From CBDUXP01 sp965371225 [NCBI: uncultured bacterium] (GTDB taxonomy: Bacteria; Abyssobacteria; SURF-5; CBDUXP01), in contig CBDUXP010000014.1 in assembly GCA_965371225.1 (NCBI GenBank), positions 1 to 64,000 on the forward strand: a DNA stretch of 64,000 nt, read 5' to 3'. The notes below the pieces were generated by a model, which saw only the letters and a list, made by a program, of their open reading frames with translations, had not been told where the DNA came from and ran no database searches. The stretch's first letter is position 1. Every line of letters starts with the position of its first letter. This document shows positions 17,177 through 26,308 of this stretch, piece by piece. Made by a program: the position numbers and the translations under genes.

Positions 17177-17401
17177 ACCGCCAAGACGCCAAGAACGCCG
17201 AGGCGGAGGGGCCAGCAACTCACTACCAAGGCACTGAGGGCATCCTGAAGATTTCCTCCGGGAAGAACTCGAACACACCCGACAAAGCCACAGACGCCGG
17301 GTTCGTCAGCGCTACTCCCTTCATGTTCCTTGGTGTCCTTCGTGGAGAGTCTTTCCTGCTTACCTCTTGTCTTGCCTTGGTGCTCTTGGCGTCTTGGCGG
17401 T
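17177..17401. repeat. Dispersed CCAAGACGCC repeat with terminal inverted repeats, copy 2
   Basis: A 225-base element between pgsA and pgpA. The left end (17177-17194) and the reverse complement of the right end match perfectly over 18 bases (ACCGCCAAGACGCCAAGA). The inner region holds further degenerate CCAAGG/CCTTGG units. It resembles a non-autonomous, MITE-like or foldback sequence. It encodes no credible protein; the 76-codon frame across it is made of the repeat itself. It splits what would otherwise be a continuous phospholipid operon and could form a large hairpin in the mRNA. Confidence 0.85.
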
Positions 17402-17425
17402 GAAGACTCCTCGAAAGCAGACGCT

Positions 17426-17875
17426 ATGGACACCCTAAGGCGCGCGGTGCTCTCCGTCGGGTATCTCGGTTACATGCCCATCGCGTCCGGCACCTGGGGC
17501 AGCCTCCCCGGCGTGGGGCTGGCGTGGCTGCTGCGGGATCGGCCGTATTACGCCGGGATCTGCATCGTCGTCCTGTTCGGGGTCGGCATGGTCTGGGGCG
17601 ACCACGGCCTTCGCTACTGGGGCAAGCACGACGCGGGGCAGATTGTGCTCGACGAGGTGGTCGGCCAGATGATCACGCTCATCCTGTTTCCCCTGACTCC
17701 GAAGGTCATGGTGCTTGGGTTTCTGCTCTTCCGCGTCTTCGACGTGTTGAAACCCCCGCCGGCGCGCCAGCTCGAACGACTCCCGGGGGGCCTCGGCGTC
17801 ATGGCCGACGACGTGGCCGCCGGCATCTACGCCCATGCGGCACTCTGGGTTATCGTGCGCTTCACGGGGGCGTGA
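17426..17875 (+). CDS. pgpA: Phosphatidylglycerophosphatase A
   Basis: A 149-residue membrane phosphatase that removes the terminal phosphate from phosphatidylglycerol phosphate. Family motifs: ASGTWGSLPG near residue 20, the acidic VLDEVVGQMI block and the FLLFRVFDVLKPPPARQLERLPGG stretch, ending with a DDVAAGIYA motif. Three to four membrane helices. ATG 17426 follows the repeat element directly; the frame extends upstream only through the repeat. It ends two bases before the pncC start, so the two are translationally linked. Confidence 0.95.
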   Translation: MDTLRRAVLSVGYLGYMPIASGTWGSLPGVGLAWLLRDRPYYAGICIVVLFGVGMVWGDHGLRYWGKHDAGQIVLDEVVGQMITLILFPLTPKVMVLGFLLFRVFDVLKPPPARQLERLPGGLGVMADDVAAGIYAHAALWVIVRFTGA

Positions 17876-17877
17876 GG

Positions 17878-18363
17878 ATGTATCCGGATGCACAACTGTT
17901 GCACGACGTGTGCCGCGAACGCGGGTACACGGTCGCGACCGCCGAATCCTGCACCGGCGGTTTGATTGGTGGCGCGATCACGGACGTGCCCGGCAGTTCC
18001 CACTACTTCCTCGGCGGACTGGTGGTGTACAGCAACCTGGCGAAAGAAAACCTGCTGGAGGTGCCGGAAGACCTGCTCGTAGCGCACGGCGCGGTGAGCG
18101 AGCCGGTGGCGCAGGCGATGGCGCAGGGGGCGCGGCGGCGATTCGGCGCCACGTGGGCGGTGAGTGCGACGGGCATCGCCGGGCCCGCGGCCGACGGCAG
18201 CCACAAACCCGTCGGCTTGGTCTACATTGGCGTCGCCGGCCCGGATGACACGGTCCTCGCGCTTAAGAACAATTTCCCCGGCGACCGCGAAGCAGTGCGC
18301 ACCCAAACGGTCAAGCGGGCGCTGCAACTCCTGTTGGAACGCATGGGCGAGGCGGACGCGTGA
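17878..18363 (+). CDS. pncC: Nicotinamide-nucleotide amidase (CinA C-terminal family)
   Basis: A 161-residue stand-alone CinA C-terminal domain. Members deamidate nicotinamide mononucleotide to nicotinate mononucleotide in NAD recycling. The signature TAESCTGGLIGGAITDVPGSS is present with the active-site Ser and the following LGGLVVYSNLAKENLL block. TGIAGPAADGSHKPVGLVYIG is also typical. No MoaB-like N-terminal half is present. ATG 17878 lies two bases after the pgpA stop. The stop codon overlaps the next start (GTGA). Confidence 0.93.
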   Translation: MYPDAQLLHDVCRERGYTVATAESCTGGLIGGAITDVPGSSHYFLGGLVVYSNLAKENLLEVPEDLLVAHGAVSEPVAQAMAQGARRRFGATWAVSATGIAGPAADGSHKPVGLVYIGVAGPDDTVLALKNNFPGDREAVRTQTVKRALQLLLERMGEADA

Positions 18364-19061
18364 GCCACACGGTCGACAGCTCCATGCGGGCCTACTATCG
18401 CCGGCGGGCCCCGGAATACGACCAGTGGTACGACCGGGAAGGGCGCTACGACCGCGGGCTGGCCAATGCGCCGTGGCACGCGGAGCTGGCGGAACTCACG
18501 GCGTGGGTCGAGGGGTTGCGTGCGAGCCGCGTCCTCGAAATCGCGTGCGGGACGGGTCGCTGGACGCGGCGCCTGGCGCAGCACAATCGCATCGTCGCGT
18601 GCGACTTCGCGCCGGAGATGCTCGCCGAAACGCGCAGCGCGTGCGCGGGGGTTGGCGTGCAGGCCTTCCGCGTGCGTGCCGATGCTTACACGCTCCCGTT
18701 TCCGGACAACGCGTTCGACGCTGTATTTTTCGGGTTCTGGTTGAGTCATGTCTTCCCCGACCGGCTGGCCCGGTTCGGTCATGAGGTGGGGCGCGTGCTC
18801 CGGCCGGGGGGCGAGGTATGGGTCTGCGACTCGGGCTGGTCGCGGGACAGCGGCGCGGTGGATCACGACCCGGCGCCCTCGGCAGACACCGGGGGCGTCC
18901 ACACGCGCAAGCTCAACGACGGCTCCTCGTGGGCCGTCTACAAGCAATGTTTCACCGCCGCGCTGCTGGCCCATTTTCTGCGCGCCTGGGGCCCCCGCCC
19001 GGAAACCCACGAAACCCGGGAACATTTCGTGTGGGGCCGCGTCCGGCTGCCGGGCGGGTAG
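18360..19061 (+). CDS. SAM-dependent methyltransferase, class I
   Basis: A 233-residue cytosolic methyltransferase. LEIACGTGRW is motif I (near residue 60), CDFAPEML closes strand two, and VLRPGGEVWVCDSG is the LRPGG motif. The N-terminal YYRRRAPEYDQWYDREG pattern is common in uncharacterised members. The acceptor is unknown. GTG 18360 overlaps the pncC stop by four bases, which implies coupled translation at the end of the pgpA-pncC operon. Confidence 0.85.
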   Translation: MSHTVDSSMRAYYRRRAPEYDQWYDREGRYDRGLANAPWHAELAELTAWVEGLRASRVLEIACGTGRWTRRLAQHNRIVACDFAPEMLAETRSACAGVGVQAFRVRADAYTLPFPDNAFDAVFFGFWLSHVFPDRLARFGHEVGRVLRPGGEVWVCDSGWSRDSGAVDHDPAPSADTGGVHTRKLNDGSSWAVYKQCFTAALLAHFLRAWGPRPETHETREHFVWGRVRLPGG

Positions 19062-19070
19062 AATACGCGC

Positions 19071-22000
19071 GTGGAACACGTCCCCTTCGTCCACCTCCAC
19101 GTCAAATCCGAATACACCCTCCTCGGCGCCTCCTGCCGCATTCCACACTTGGTGCGGCGCGCGCACGAGCTGAAGATGCCCGCGCTCGCCCTGACGGACA
19201 ACGGGAACCTGTTCGGCGCTATCGCGTTTTACCGCGAGTGCCAGCAGGCCGGCATCAAACCCGTGCTCGGCTGCGAGTTGAACGTGGCCGTGGGCGACAT
19301 GACCGATCGCCCCAAAGGCGCGCGCCGGCGCTACCACCATCTCGTGGTCCTGGCGCAGAACGAGACGGGGTGGCGGAACCTCGTTACGCTCGTGAGCGAC
19401 GCGTACCTCCACGGCTTCTATTACAAGCCGCGCACGGACAAAGCGCAATTGCGGAAGTACGGCGCCGGCTTGGTGGCCCTGTCCGGCGGCTTGCCGGGGG
19501 AAGTGCCGAGTGCCCTCAAGGCCGGGAACATGGCGATCGCCGAGGAGGCCGCCCGGGAACTGCAGGCGATCTTCGGCCCCGAGAATTTTTACCTGGAGCT
19601 GCAGGACCACGGCATCCGCACCGAGCAACTGGTGAATGAGGGATTGCGCGACCTGAGCGCCCGGCTCGGCATTCCCCTAGTCGCGACGAATGAAGTGCAC
19701 TACATCGCGCGGGAGGATGCCGGGGCCCACGACGTGCTCCTGGCCCTGGGGCAGAACACGACCGTGGACGACCAGCGCCGTTGGCGGCTCGAGGGGGAGG
19801 AGTGGTACCTCTGCTCCCACGAGGAGATGCAAGAACGTTTTGCCGACTATCCCGACGCGGTGGCGAACGCGCGGACGATCGCCGACCGGTGCACGGTGGA
19901 GTTCGGGTTCGATCAGACGCACCTGCCCACTTTCCAGGTACCGGACGGGCAGCCGGCGGGGGCCTACCTGGGCGACCTCTGCGAACGGGGGCTGGAGTGG
20001 CGCTACGGGACGACCGACCTGGCGCCCGAGGTGCGCGACCGGCTGACGCACGAACTCGACATCATCGACCGCATGGGCTACGCCGGTTACTTCCTCATCG
20101 TGCACGACTTCATCCGGGAGGCGCGGGAGCGCGGGATTCCCGTCGGCCCCGGCCGCGGGTCCGCCGCCGGCAGCCTCGTGTCGTTCCTCCTGGGGGTCAC
20201 CGGCGTGGACCCCCTGCGCTTTGGGCTCATTTTCGAGCGGTTCCTGAACCCTGAGCGGATCAGCATGCCCGATATCGACATCGACTTCTGTTACGAACGG
20301 CGCGGCGAGATCATCCAATACGTCACGCAGAAGTACGGCAAACAATGCGTCAGCCAGATCATCACGTTCGGCCAGATGAAGGCCCGGGCCGTGATCCGCG
20401 ACGTGGGCCGGGTTTTGGGCATGGAGTTTGGGCGCGTCGACGGGCTGGCGAAGCTGGTGCCGAACGAACTCAACATCGCCCTGCAGGACGCCATCGATCG
20501 CGAGACGGAACTGCAACGCCTGCGCGACGAGGAACCGGATGTGGCCCAACTTCTGGACACCGCCCTCCAGCTCGAAGGGTTGGCCCGCCACGCCTCCACG
20601 CACGCGGCCGGTGTCGTCATTTGTGACGAGCCGCTGACCCAGTACGTGCCCCTCTTCCGGCACCCGTCCTCCGGCGACGTGACGACCCAATTCGCCATGG
20701 GCGACCTCGAGGAATTGGGCCTGCTCAAGATGGACTTCCTCGGGCTCCGCACGCTGACGGTCATGCAGCACACGGTGGAGAGCGTTCGCGAGCGGCTCGG
20801 CGTGGAGATCGACCTGGACCAGATTCCCCTGGACGATAAGAAGTCCTTCGACATGTTGAGCAGCGGCGAGTGCATGGGCGTGTTCCAGATGGAATCGTCC
20901 GGCATGCGGGAACTGGCGCGGCGCGTGGGCCTCAGCGCGTTCGAGGACGTGATCGCCCTCGTGGCGCTTTTTCGCCCCGGGCCCATGAACATGCTGCCGG
21001 ACTACGTGAGCCGCAAGCGGGGGCTCACCCAAGTGCAGTACGACCACCCGAGCATGGAGCCCATCCTGCGCGAAACCCACGGCATCATGCTCTACCAGGA
21101 GCAGGTGATGCAGATCGCGGTCGCCCTGTCCGGCTTCACCATGGCGGAGGCCGACACCCTGCGGAAGGCGATGGGCAAGAAACTGCCGGCCGTCATGCGC
21201 CGGGTCGAACAACAATTCATCGATGGGGCGGTGGCGCGTGGCTGTGCGGAAGGGGTCGCGCGCAAAATCTGGCACGACATTCTCCAGTTTGCCGGCTACG
21301 GTTTTAACAAATCGCACAGCGCCGCGTACGGGCTCATTGCGTATCAGACCGCGTGGCTGAAAGCGAACTATCCCATCGATTTTCTGGCGGCGTTGCTCAC
21401 CTCGGAAATGCGCAACATGGATAAGGTGGTGCAGTACATTTCGGAAGCGGAGCGCCTGGGGATCACGGTGGACGCGCCGGACCTGAACGAATCGGTCGCA
21501 CGGTTCCGCGTGGTGGATGGCGGCACGATCCGGTTCGGGCTCGCCGCGGTGAAAAACGTGGGCGAAGGCGCGATCGCCTACATCGTGACCGAGCGCGAAG
21601 CCAACGGCCCGTACGTCTCGCTCTACGACTTCTGCCGGCGCGTCGACCTGCGCCAGGTGAACCGGCGGGTGCTCGAAAGCCTGATCAAGGCCGGGGCGAT
21701 GGACACGCTCGGCCGCCCGCGCCACGAACTGCACGCGGCGGTGTCCCGCGCTATAGAGGTGGGCCAAACGACGCAGCGGGACCGCCAGGCGGGACAGACG
21801 TCGCTGCTGGACATGCTCACCGGGGACGATGCCCTGGCGCAGGTTGCCGCGGAGGAGACGTACGACACCGACGAGCCGGTCTGGTCGGAACACGAAATGC
21901 TGCAGCGGGAAAAGGAAGTGCTCGGCCTGTACGTCACCGGCCACCCACTGGCGCACAACGCGGAGACGCTGCGCCGCTACTGCGCCGCGGACGCCGTCAC

Positions 22001-22583
22001 GCTGAAGGACCGGCGGCCGGGGGACATCGTCACCGTGGGCGGCATGATTCGCGGCGTGCGCACGATTCTGACCCGCAAGGGCGAGAAGATGGCGTTCGTC
22101 GAACTGGAAGACCTGGCTGGAATACTCGAGGTGACCGTCTTCGCGGACGCCTACGCGAAGGCCGGCCCCCTGCTCGACGCCGACCGCCTCGTGGTGATCA
22201 AAGGGCGCGTGAACGAGCGCGACGATGAAATGAAGCTGGTGGCCGAGACCGTCACCGCCATCGAGGACGCCGAGAGCCAGTTGACCACGACAGTTCACGT
22301 CCGGTTTACCACCCGCGGGCTGGAACAGGGGATGGTGGACGACTTGCATCGCGAGCTGCAGCGCTTCCCCGGAACGTGCCGCCTGGTGTTGCACCTGGAA
22401 ACGCCGGATGCCGTGGTGGACATCGAGGCGCCCCCCAAACTGCGCGTGAGCCCGTCCGCCGAATTGCGCACCTGCATCGGCGGGTTGCTGGGGACGGACA
22501 GCGTGTGGCTGACGGGGCAAATCCGGCCACAGGCATCGTTCCCCGCCACCCGCGGTCCGCGGGCACGCGCTGGCACCCGCTAA
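19071..22583 (+). CDS. dnaE: DNA polymerase III alpha subunit
   Basis: The replicative polymerase catalytic subunit, 1,170 residues, of DnaE1 type. Domains in order: PHP (1-280, starting VHLHVKSEYTLL), palm and thumb with GPGRGSAAGSLV and the metal-binding PDIDIDFCYERR (near residue 400), fingers with GYGFNKSHSAAYG (near residue 743), tandem HhH region, and OB-fold (about 970-1080). The C-terminal tail is short. One His of the usual PHP HxH-x-H pattern is Lys here, so any proofreading by the PHP domain is doubtful. GTG 19071 lies six bases after a TAGAAT sequence; no ribosome site. Confidence 0.97.
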   Translation: MEHVPFVHLHVKSEYTLLGASCRIPHLVRRAHELKMPALALTDNGNLFGAIAFYRECQQAGIKPVLGCELNVAVGDMTDRPKGARRRYHHLVVLAQNETGWRNLVTLVSDAYLHGFYYKPRTDKAQLRKYGAGLVALSGGLPGEVPSALKAGNMAIAEEAARELQAIFGPENFYLELQDHGIRTEQLVNEGLRDLSARLGIPLVATNEVHYIAREDAGAHDVLLALGQNTTVDDQRRWRLEGEEWYLCSHEEMQERFADYPDAVANARTIADRCTVEFGFDQTHLPTFQVPDGQPAGAYLGDLCERGLEWRYGTTDLAPEVRDRLTHELDIIDRMGYAGYFLIVHDFIREARERGIPVGPGRGSAAGSLVSFLLGVTGVDPLRFGLIFERFLNPERISMPDIDIDFCYERRGEIIQYVTQKYGKQCVSQIITFGQMKARAVIRDVGRVLGMEFGRVDGLAKLVPNELNIALQDAIDRETELQRLRDEEPDVAQLLDTALQLEGLARHASTHAAGVVICDEPLTQYVPLFRHPSSGDVTTQFAMGDLEELGLLKMDFLGLRTLTVMQHTVESVRERLGVEIDLDQIPLDDKKSFDMLSSGECMGVFQMESSGMRELARRVGLSAFEDVIALVALFRPGPMNMLPDYVSRKRGLTQVQYDHPSMEPILRETHGIMLYQEQVMQIAVALSGFTMAEADTLRKAMGKKLPAVMRRVEQQFIDGAVARGCAEGVARKIWHDILQFAGYGFNKSHSAAYGLIAYQTAWLKANYPIDFLAALLTSEMRNMDKVVQYISEAERLGITVDAPDLNESVARFRVVDGGTIRFGLAAVKNVGEGAIAYIVTEREANGPYVSLYDFCRRVDLRQVNRRVLESLIKAGAMDTLGRPRHELHAAVSRAIEVGQTTQRDRQAGQTSLLDMLTGDDALAQVAAEETYDTDEPVWSEHEMLQREKEVLGLYVTGHPLAHNAETLRRYCAADAVTLKDRRPGDIVTVGGMIRGVRTILTRKGEKMAFVELEDLAGILEVTVFADAYAKAGPLLDADRLVVIKGRVNERDDEMKLVAETVTAIEDAESQLTTTVHVRFTTRGLEQGMVDDLHRELQRFPGTCRLVLHLETPDAVVDIEAPPKLRVSPSAELRTCIGGLLGTDSVWLTGQIRPQASFPATRGPRARAGTR

Positions 22584-22596
22584 GTCCTTTTCCCCG

Positions 22597-22626
22597 TTGC
22601 TGTTGGATAAATCGCTGTGATAGAGT
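22597..22626 (+). promoter_or_regulatory. Promoter of the barrel protein gene
   Basis: TTGCTG (22597-22602), an 18-base spacer and TAGAGT (22621-22626). The gene at 22683 would have a 50-base leader carrying GAGAGGAA upstream of its ATG. Confidence 0.4.
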
Positions 22627-22682
22627 CGCGCGCCGGAGCGCAGACGGCGCGGCGCGGCGACCGGGAGAGGAACCGCAGCGGA

Positions 22683-24422
22683 ATGGGACGACGAGCAATC
22701 CTGCTCGCTCTGGGAGTGGCATGGACCCTGAGCCAGGCCAACATCGCCTGGGCAGGGGACTACTACCCCTTAGAAACCGAAGAGGCCCGAACCGTCGGCG
22801 CGGGGAACCTGCGGACCGCGGTCGAGGTGGGCGTTCGCAAACAAAACGACGCGAGCGAACTCTACAACGTTCCGCGGCTCCGGGTGGAGTACGGATTGAG
22901 CGAGTGGGTCGATCTGGAGATGGAGTACGACCTCTTCGTGGTCGAGGGCACCGACGTGCCGATTCATCGCACCTCCCCTCCGCAGATCCGCTTCAACCAG
23001 GACGACGCCGGCACGGGCGACCTGCGCCTGCGTCTGAAGATGGTGCCCTGGGAACTCCCGTATGGGGACTTGGGCTTCCACTTCGAGACGAAGCTGCCCA
23101 TGGCGGACGATCGGACCGGCCTGGGGACCGACGGCATCGACGCGAATGTGCAATTCATCTACACCGTGGACTGGAGCGAGTTTACCGACGCCGCGATCCT
23201 CCGCGATCTCACCACCCATGCGAACCTTGGCATCGGCGTCCTCTCGCAGCCATCGCGCAACCGCGAACAGAACGACTACTTCCTTTGGAGCGTCGCGGCC
23301 GAGTATCCGCTGACCGAGCGCCTCGTCCTCATGGGGGAGTTGGACGCCGCCTTCCTCTCGGACCGCACGCGGAACATCGCGGAGGGGTCGGAGAGCGCCG
23401 ACAGCATCGTGGGCCGCCTGGCGATGACGTGGGAGGTGACCGACGACTGGACCGCTGGGGTCACCGCTGCCAAAGGCCTGACGGATGACGCGCTGGACTG
23501 GGAACTGCAACTGGGCATGAGCCGCCAGTGGGGGATCGGGTACGAGCGGCCACCCCCAGGCAACGCCTCCCCCGACATGCGGTGGACGGACCCGGAAGCG
23601 ACGTTTACCTACTACAACCCCCTCTGGACCGAGGAGGCGCAAGTGATCGGCCCGAAGCGGTTCCGGGGCGAGATGGCGTTCGGTTACGTGAATCAAGCGG
23701 ACGGCAGCGACTTGTACGCCACTCCCACCGTCATTGCCGGATGGGGTATCGGGCCCTGGGCGGACTTCGAAATCGAATACGCATTCCTCCACGTCCGCGA
23801 TACCGACGTTGTCAGTGAACGGGGCCAAGTGCTGCGCCTGGGAAAGGACGGCAGTGAAACGGGCGACATCCGCGTGCACTTAAAGCTCGTCCCGTTTCGC
23901 CTGCGGGTCGGGGATCTCGGGGTGAAATTTACGACCAAGCTGCCGAACGCGAGCGATGAGGCCGGGTTGGGGACCGATGAAACTGACTTCATTGCCCGGG
24001 TGCTCCTGTCCAGCAATTGGGGAGCCATCTCCAGTAACTCCATCGTCTCCCGGCTGACTACGCACATGAATATGGGCATCGCCATTCAGGAAGATCCATT
24101 TGAGCGGTCGCGCCAGAACGACGTCTTCCTTTGGGGAGCGGCGGCCGAGTACGCCATCACGGACGACTGGACCTTCTGGACAGAAATCCACGGTGCGGTG
24201 GGCGGTGATGAGGTAGACAATGTCGCCGAGGGGGACTATGGGGATAACCAACTCGTGTTGCGGGCGGGGCTGACGGGGCCCGTGCCTGAGATCAACTTTC
24301 TCCCGGACTACGACCTGTTCCACGACTGGAAGTGGAGCGCGACCATGGGCGCGGGGCTGACCGGTGAGTCGTCCGCGTACACCGCCCAGATCGGGTTCAG
24401 TCATACCTGGGGAATTGAGTAG
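22683..24422 (+). CDS. Outer-membrane beta-barrel protein with an internal duplication
   Basis: A 579-residue exported protein. Signal peptide at 1-25 (ends IAWAGDYY). The rest is beta-rich and consists of two similar halves. YYPLETEEARTVGAGNLR with its GLSEWVDLEMEYDLFVVEGTD strand recurs about 285 residues later as YYNPLWTEEAQVIGPKRFR with GIGPWADFEIEYAFLHVRDTD. Later matching blocks are TKLPMADDRTGLGTDGID and TKLPNASDEAGLGTDETD. Each half resembles the MetA/phenol-pathway type of small outer-membrane barrel. The C-terminal HTWGIE approximates a barrel-assembly end. The ligand is unknown. A ribosome site (GAGAGGAA) supports ATG 22683. Confidence 0.82.
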   Translation: MGRRAILLALGVAWTLSQANIAWAGDYYPLETEEARTVGAGNLRTAVEVGVRKQNDASELYNVPRLRVEYGLSEWVDLEMEYDLFVVEGTDVPIHRTSPPQIRFNQDDAGTGDLRLRLKMVPWELPYGDLGFHFETKLPMADDRTGLGTDGIDANVQFIYTVDWSEFTDAAILRDLTTHANLGIGVLSQPSRNREQNDYFLWSVAAEYPLTERLVLMGELDAAFLSDRTRNIAEGSESADSIVGRLAMTWEVTDDWTAGVTAAKGLTDDALDWELQLGMSRQWGIGYERPPPGNASPDMRWTDPEATFTYYNPLWTEEAQVIGPKRFRGEMAFGYVNQADGSDLYATPTVIAGWGIGPWADFEIEYAFLHVRDTDVVSERGQVLRLGKDGSETGDIRVHLKLVPFRLRVGDLGVKFTTKLPNASDEAGLGTDETDFIARVLLSSNWGAISSNSIVSRLTTHMNMGIAIQEDPFERSRQNDVFLWGAAAEYAITDDWTFWTEIHGAVGGDEVDNVAEGDYGDNQLVLRAGLTGPVPEINFLPDYDLFHDWKWSATMGAGLTGESSAYTAQIGFSHTWGIE

Positions 24423-25386
24423 CGACGGCGCCGACTCCCGCTCGGCCGTTGCTCACGCCGCCGATCGCCTGGGAGCTGCGGCGATCCGGGGGTTGTCTTG
24501 GCTCTTGCAACGGCTGCCTGCCTCGTGGGGGATCGCCTGCGCCGGCCTCCTCGCGCCGGTCTGGTACGCCGTGGACGGTCGGCACCGGCGCGTCGTGGAT
24601 GACAACCTGCGTTTGGCGTTTGGCGACAGCCTTTCCGCGAGTGAACGGGGGCGGATCGCCCGTGCGGTGTTCGCAAACCTCGCGCACACCACCACCGAAT
24701 TTCTCACCATGCCCCGGTGGAGCCTCGCCGACCTTGAGACTTTTGTCGATCTCGAGCAGGCCGCGCGGATCGATGCGGTGCTGGCGGAAGGCCACGGAGT
24801 GATCTTGCTTGCGGCGCACTTCGGCAACTGGGAACTCATGGCCGGCTGCGCAGCGCTGCGGGGGATGCCTGTCTCCGCGGTGGCCCGGCCCCTGGATCAA
24901 CCGGCCATCGCGGCTGCGGTGACCGCCATTCGCACGTCCACCGGCCTTACGATGATCCAGCGCCGCACCGGCGCGCTCGCCGCGTTGCGCACGTTACGGC
25001 GCGGCGGCGCGCTCGGTATCGTCGCCGATCAGAACACGCGCAAGGACCATGTCTTCGTCGAATTCTTCGGCCGCCCCGCCGCCACCACCCCCGCGCCCGC
25101 CTTCCTGGCGCTCAAGACCGGGGCGCCGATCCTGCCCTGCTATCTGCGCCGGACCGGGCCCCGCCGGCTGACCCTGCACGTGGAACCGCGCTTACCCTTG
25201 ATCCGCACCGGCGACTTTGAGCGCGACGTGCTCCTCAACACCCAGCGCTGCGCGGCGGAGTTGGAACGGATGGTACGCCGGTATCCGGACAATTGGTTCT
25301 GGGTGCATCGCCGCTGGAAGACCCAACCCCCGGAAGGGTGGACGCCGCCGCGTGTCCCGCAAGCGGAAACCGTACCGTCCGGTTGA
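24415..25386 (+). CDS. Lysophospholipid/lipid A acyltransferase (LpxL/HtrB family)
   Basis: An inner-membrane acyltransferase of about 323 residues that adds a late acyl chain to lipid A. The catalytic HX4E motif is seen in LLAAHFGNWELM (near residue 125). The VARPLDQPAI and GIVADQNTR blocks and the C-terminal YPDNWFWVHRRWK motif are characteristic. One hydrophobic anchor lies near the N-terminus (WGIACAGLLAPVW). The start is uncertain. TTG 24415 overlaps the previous stop by eight bases; a GTG at 24364 would add an unlikely basic tail. It begins the lipopolysaccharide locus. Confidence 0.9.
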   Translation: MSSDGADSRSAVAHAADRLGAAAIRGLSWLLQRLPASWGIACAGLLAPVWYAVDGRHRRVVDDNLRLAFGDSLSASERGRIARAVFANLAHTTTEFLTMPRWSLADLETFVDLEQAARIDAVLAEGHGVILLAAHFGNWELMAGCAALRGMPVSAVARPLDQPAIAAAVTAIRTSTGLTMIQRRTGALAALRTLRRGGALGIVADQNTRKDHVFVEFFGRPAATTPAPAFLALKTGAPILPCYLRRTGPRRLTLHVEPRLPLIRTGDFERDVLLNTQRCAAELERMVRRYPDNWFWVHRRWKTQPPEGWTPPRVPQAETVPSG

Positions 25387-26308
25387 CTTGGGCGCGGTGC
25401 GCCTGTCGCCCAGGCGGAATCGCGCCACCAAGGTGTCCACCCGCATGCGCGCGGGCACGCCGAGGGCGGGGAGCACCGTGCGCGCACTCCTCGCCAGTCT
25501 GCCGGATGTGCTGGCCGCGCGGGACTTGCGCACCGTCATCCAGGCGATCGCGAAGGCGCACCGGCGCGGCCGGCCCGTGGTCTTTGCCATGGGGGCGCAC
25601 GTGGTCAAGTGCGGCTGCTCGCCCGTCGTGATCGACTTGATCGAGCGGGGCATCGTGAACGCAATCGTCATGCACGGGGCCGGCGCCATTCACGACTACG
25701 AGTTGGCGGCCACCGGCCGGACCAGTGAGGACGTGACCGCGAACTTGGCCGACGGGACGTTCGGCATGGTGCGGGAGACGGGCGACTTCTTCGGTCGCGT
25801 CCTGGAGTATGCGTGGCAGGAAGGCGTCGGCCTCGGGTGCGCCGTCGGCGCCGTGTTGCGTAAGGAGCAGCCGCGGCGCGCCGACCGCAGTCTGTTTGCG
25901 GTCGCGGAGGCCGCCGGGGTGCCGGCTACCGTGCACGTGGCCCTGGGCGCGGACACCATTCACGCCCACCCGGCGGTGGATCCCGCACTACTCGGCGCGG
26001 CCAGCGGGCTCGACTTTAAGCTCCTCTGCGCAGTGGTGGCCGACTTGCGCGGCGGAGTCTGGCTCAACGTGGGGTCCGCCGTCCTGCTGCCGGAAGTCTT
26101 CCTCAAGGCGCTGAGCGTGGCGCGCAACTTGGGGCACCGGGTGGATGATTTCGTGACGGCCAACTTCGATATGCAGCACCACTACCGGACCACCGTTAAC
26201 GTCGTCGAGCGGCCGACCCGCACCGGCTACCACATTACCGGCCATCACGAGATCATGCTCCCCCTATTGCGCATGGGCGTGCTTGACGCCCTGGCCGCGC
26301 GCCGATGA
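25352..26308 (+). CDS. Conserved protein of LPS loci, distantly deoxyhypusine-synthase-like
   Basis: A 318-residue cytosolic protein. Conserved-looking blocks are MGAHVVKCGCSPVVIDLIERG, MHGAGAIHDYEL, WLNVGSAVLLPEVFLKAL and YHITGHHEIMLPLL. The fold looks Rossmann-like, and the glycine-rich and His/Asp blocks vaguely recall the deoxyhypusine synthase family. The active-site Lys region of that enzyme is not recognised, so I do not assign that activity. The gene overlaps the acyltransferase by 35 bases. Its stop overlaps the hldE start (ATGA), tying it tightly to heptose synthesis. Start GTG 25352 matches the beginning of the conserved region. Confidence 0.75.
   Translation: MSRKRKPYRPVDLGAVRLSPRRNRATKVSTRMRAGTPRAGSTVRALLASLPDVLAARDLRTVIQAIAKAHRRGRPVVFAMGAHVVKCGCSPVVIDLIERGIVNAIVMHGAGAIHDYELAATGRTSEDVTANLADGTFGMVRETGDFFGRVLEYAWQEGVGLGCAVGAVLRKEQPRRADRSLFAVAEAAGVPATVHVALGADTIHAHPAVDPALLGAASGLDFKLLCAVVADLRGGVWLNVGSAVLLPEVFLKALSVARNLGHRVDDFVTANFDMQHHYRTTVNVVERPTRTGYHITGHHEIMLPLLRMGVLDALAARR

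Noticed and set aside
17173-17403. 76-codon open frame across the intergenic repeat
   Set aside because: It is translated repeat sequence (NRQDAKNAEA-type), typical of spurious calls in these elements.
19677-22520. 947-codon frame antisense to dnaE
   Set aside because: His/Arg/Val-rich shadow of a high-GC gene; no motifs, while the forward frame is clearly dnaE.
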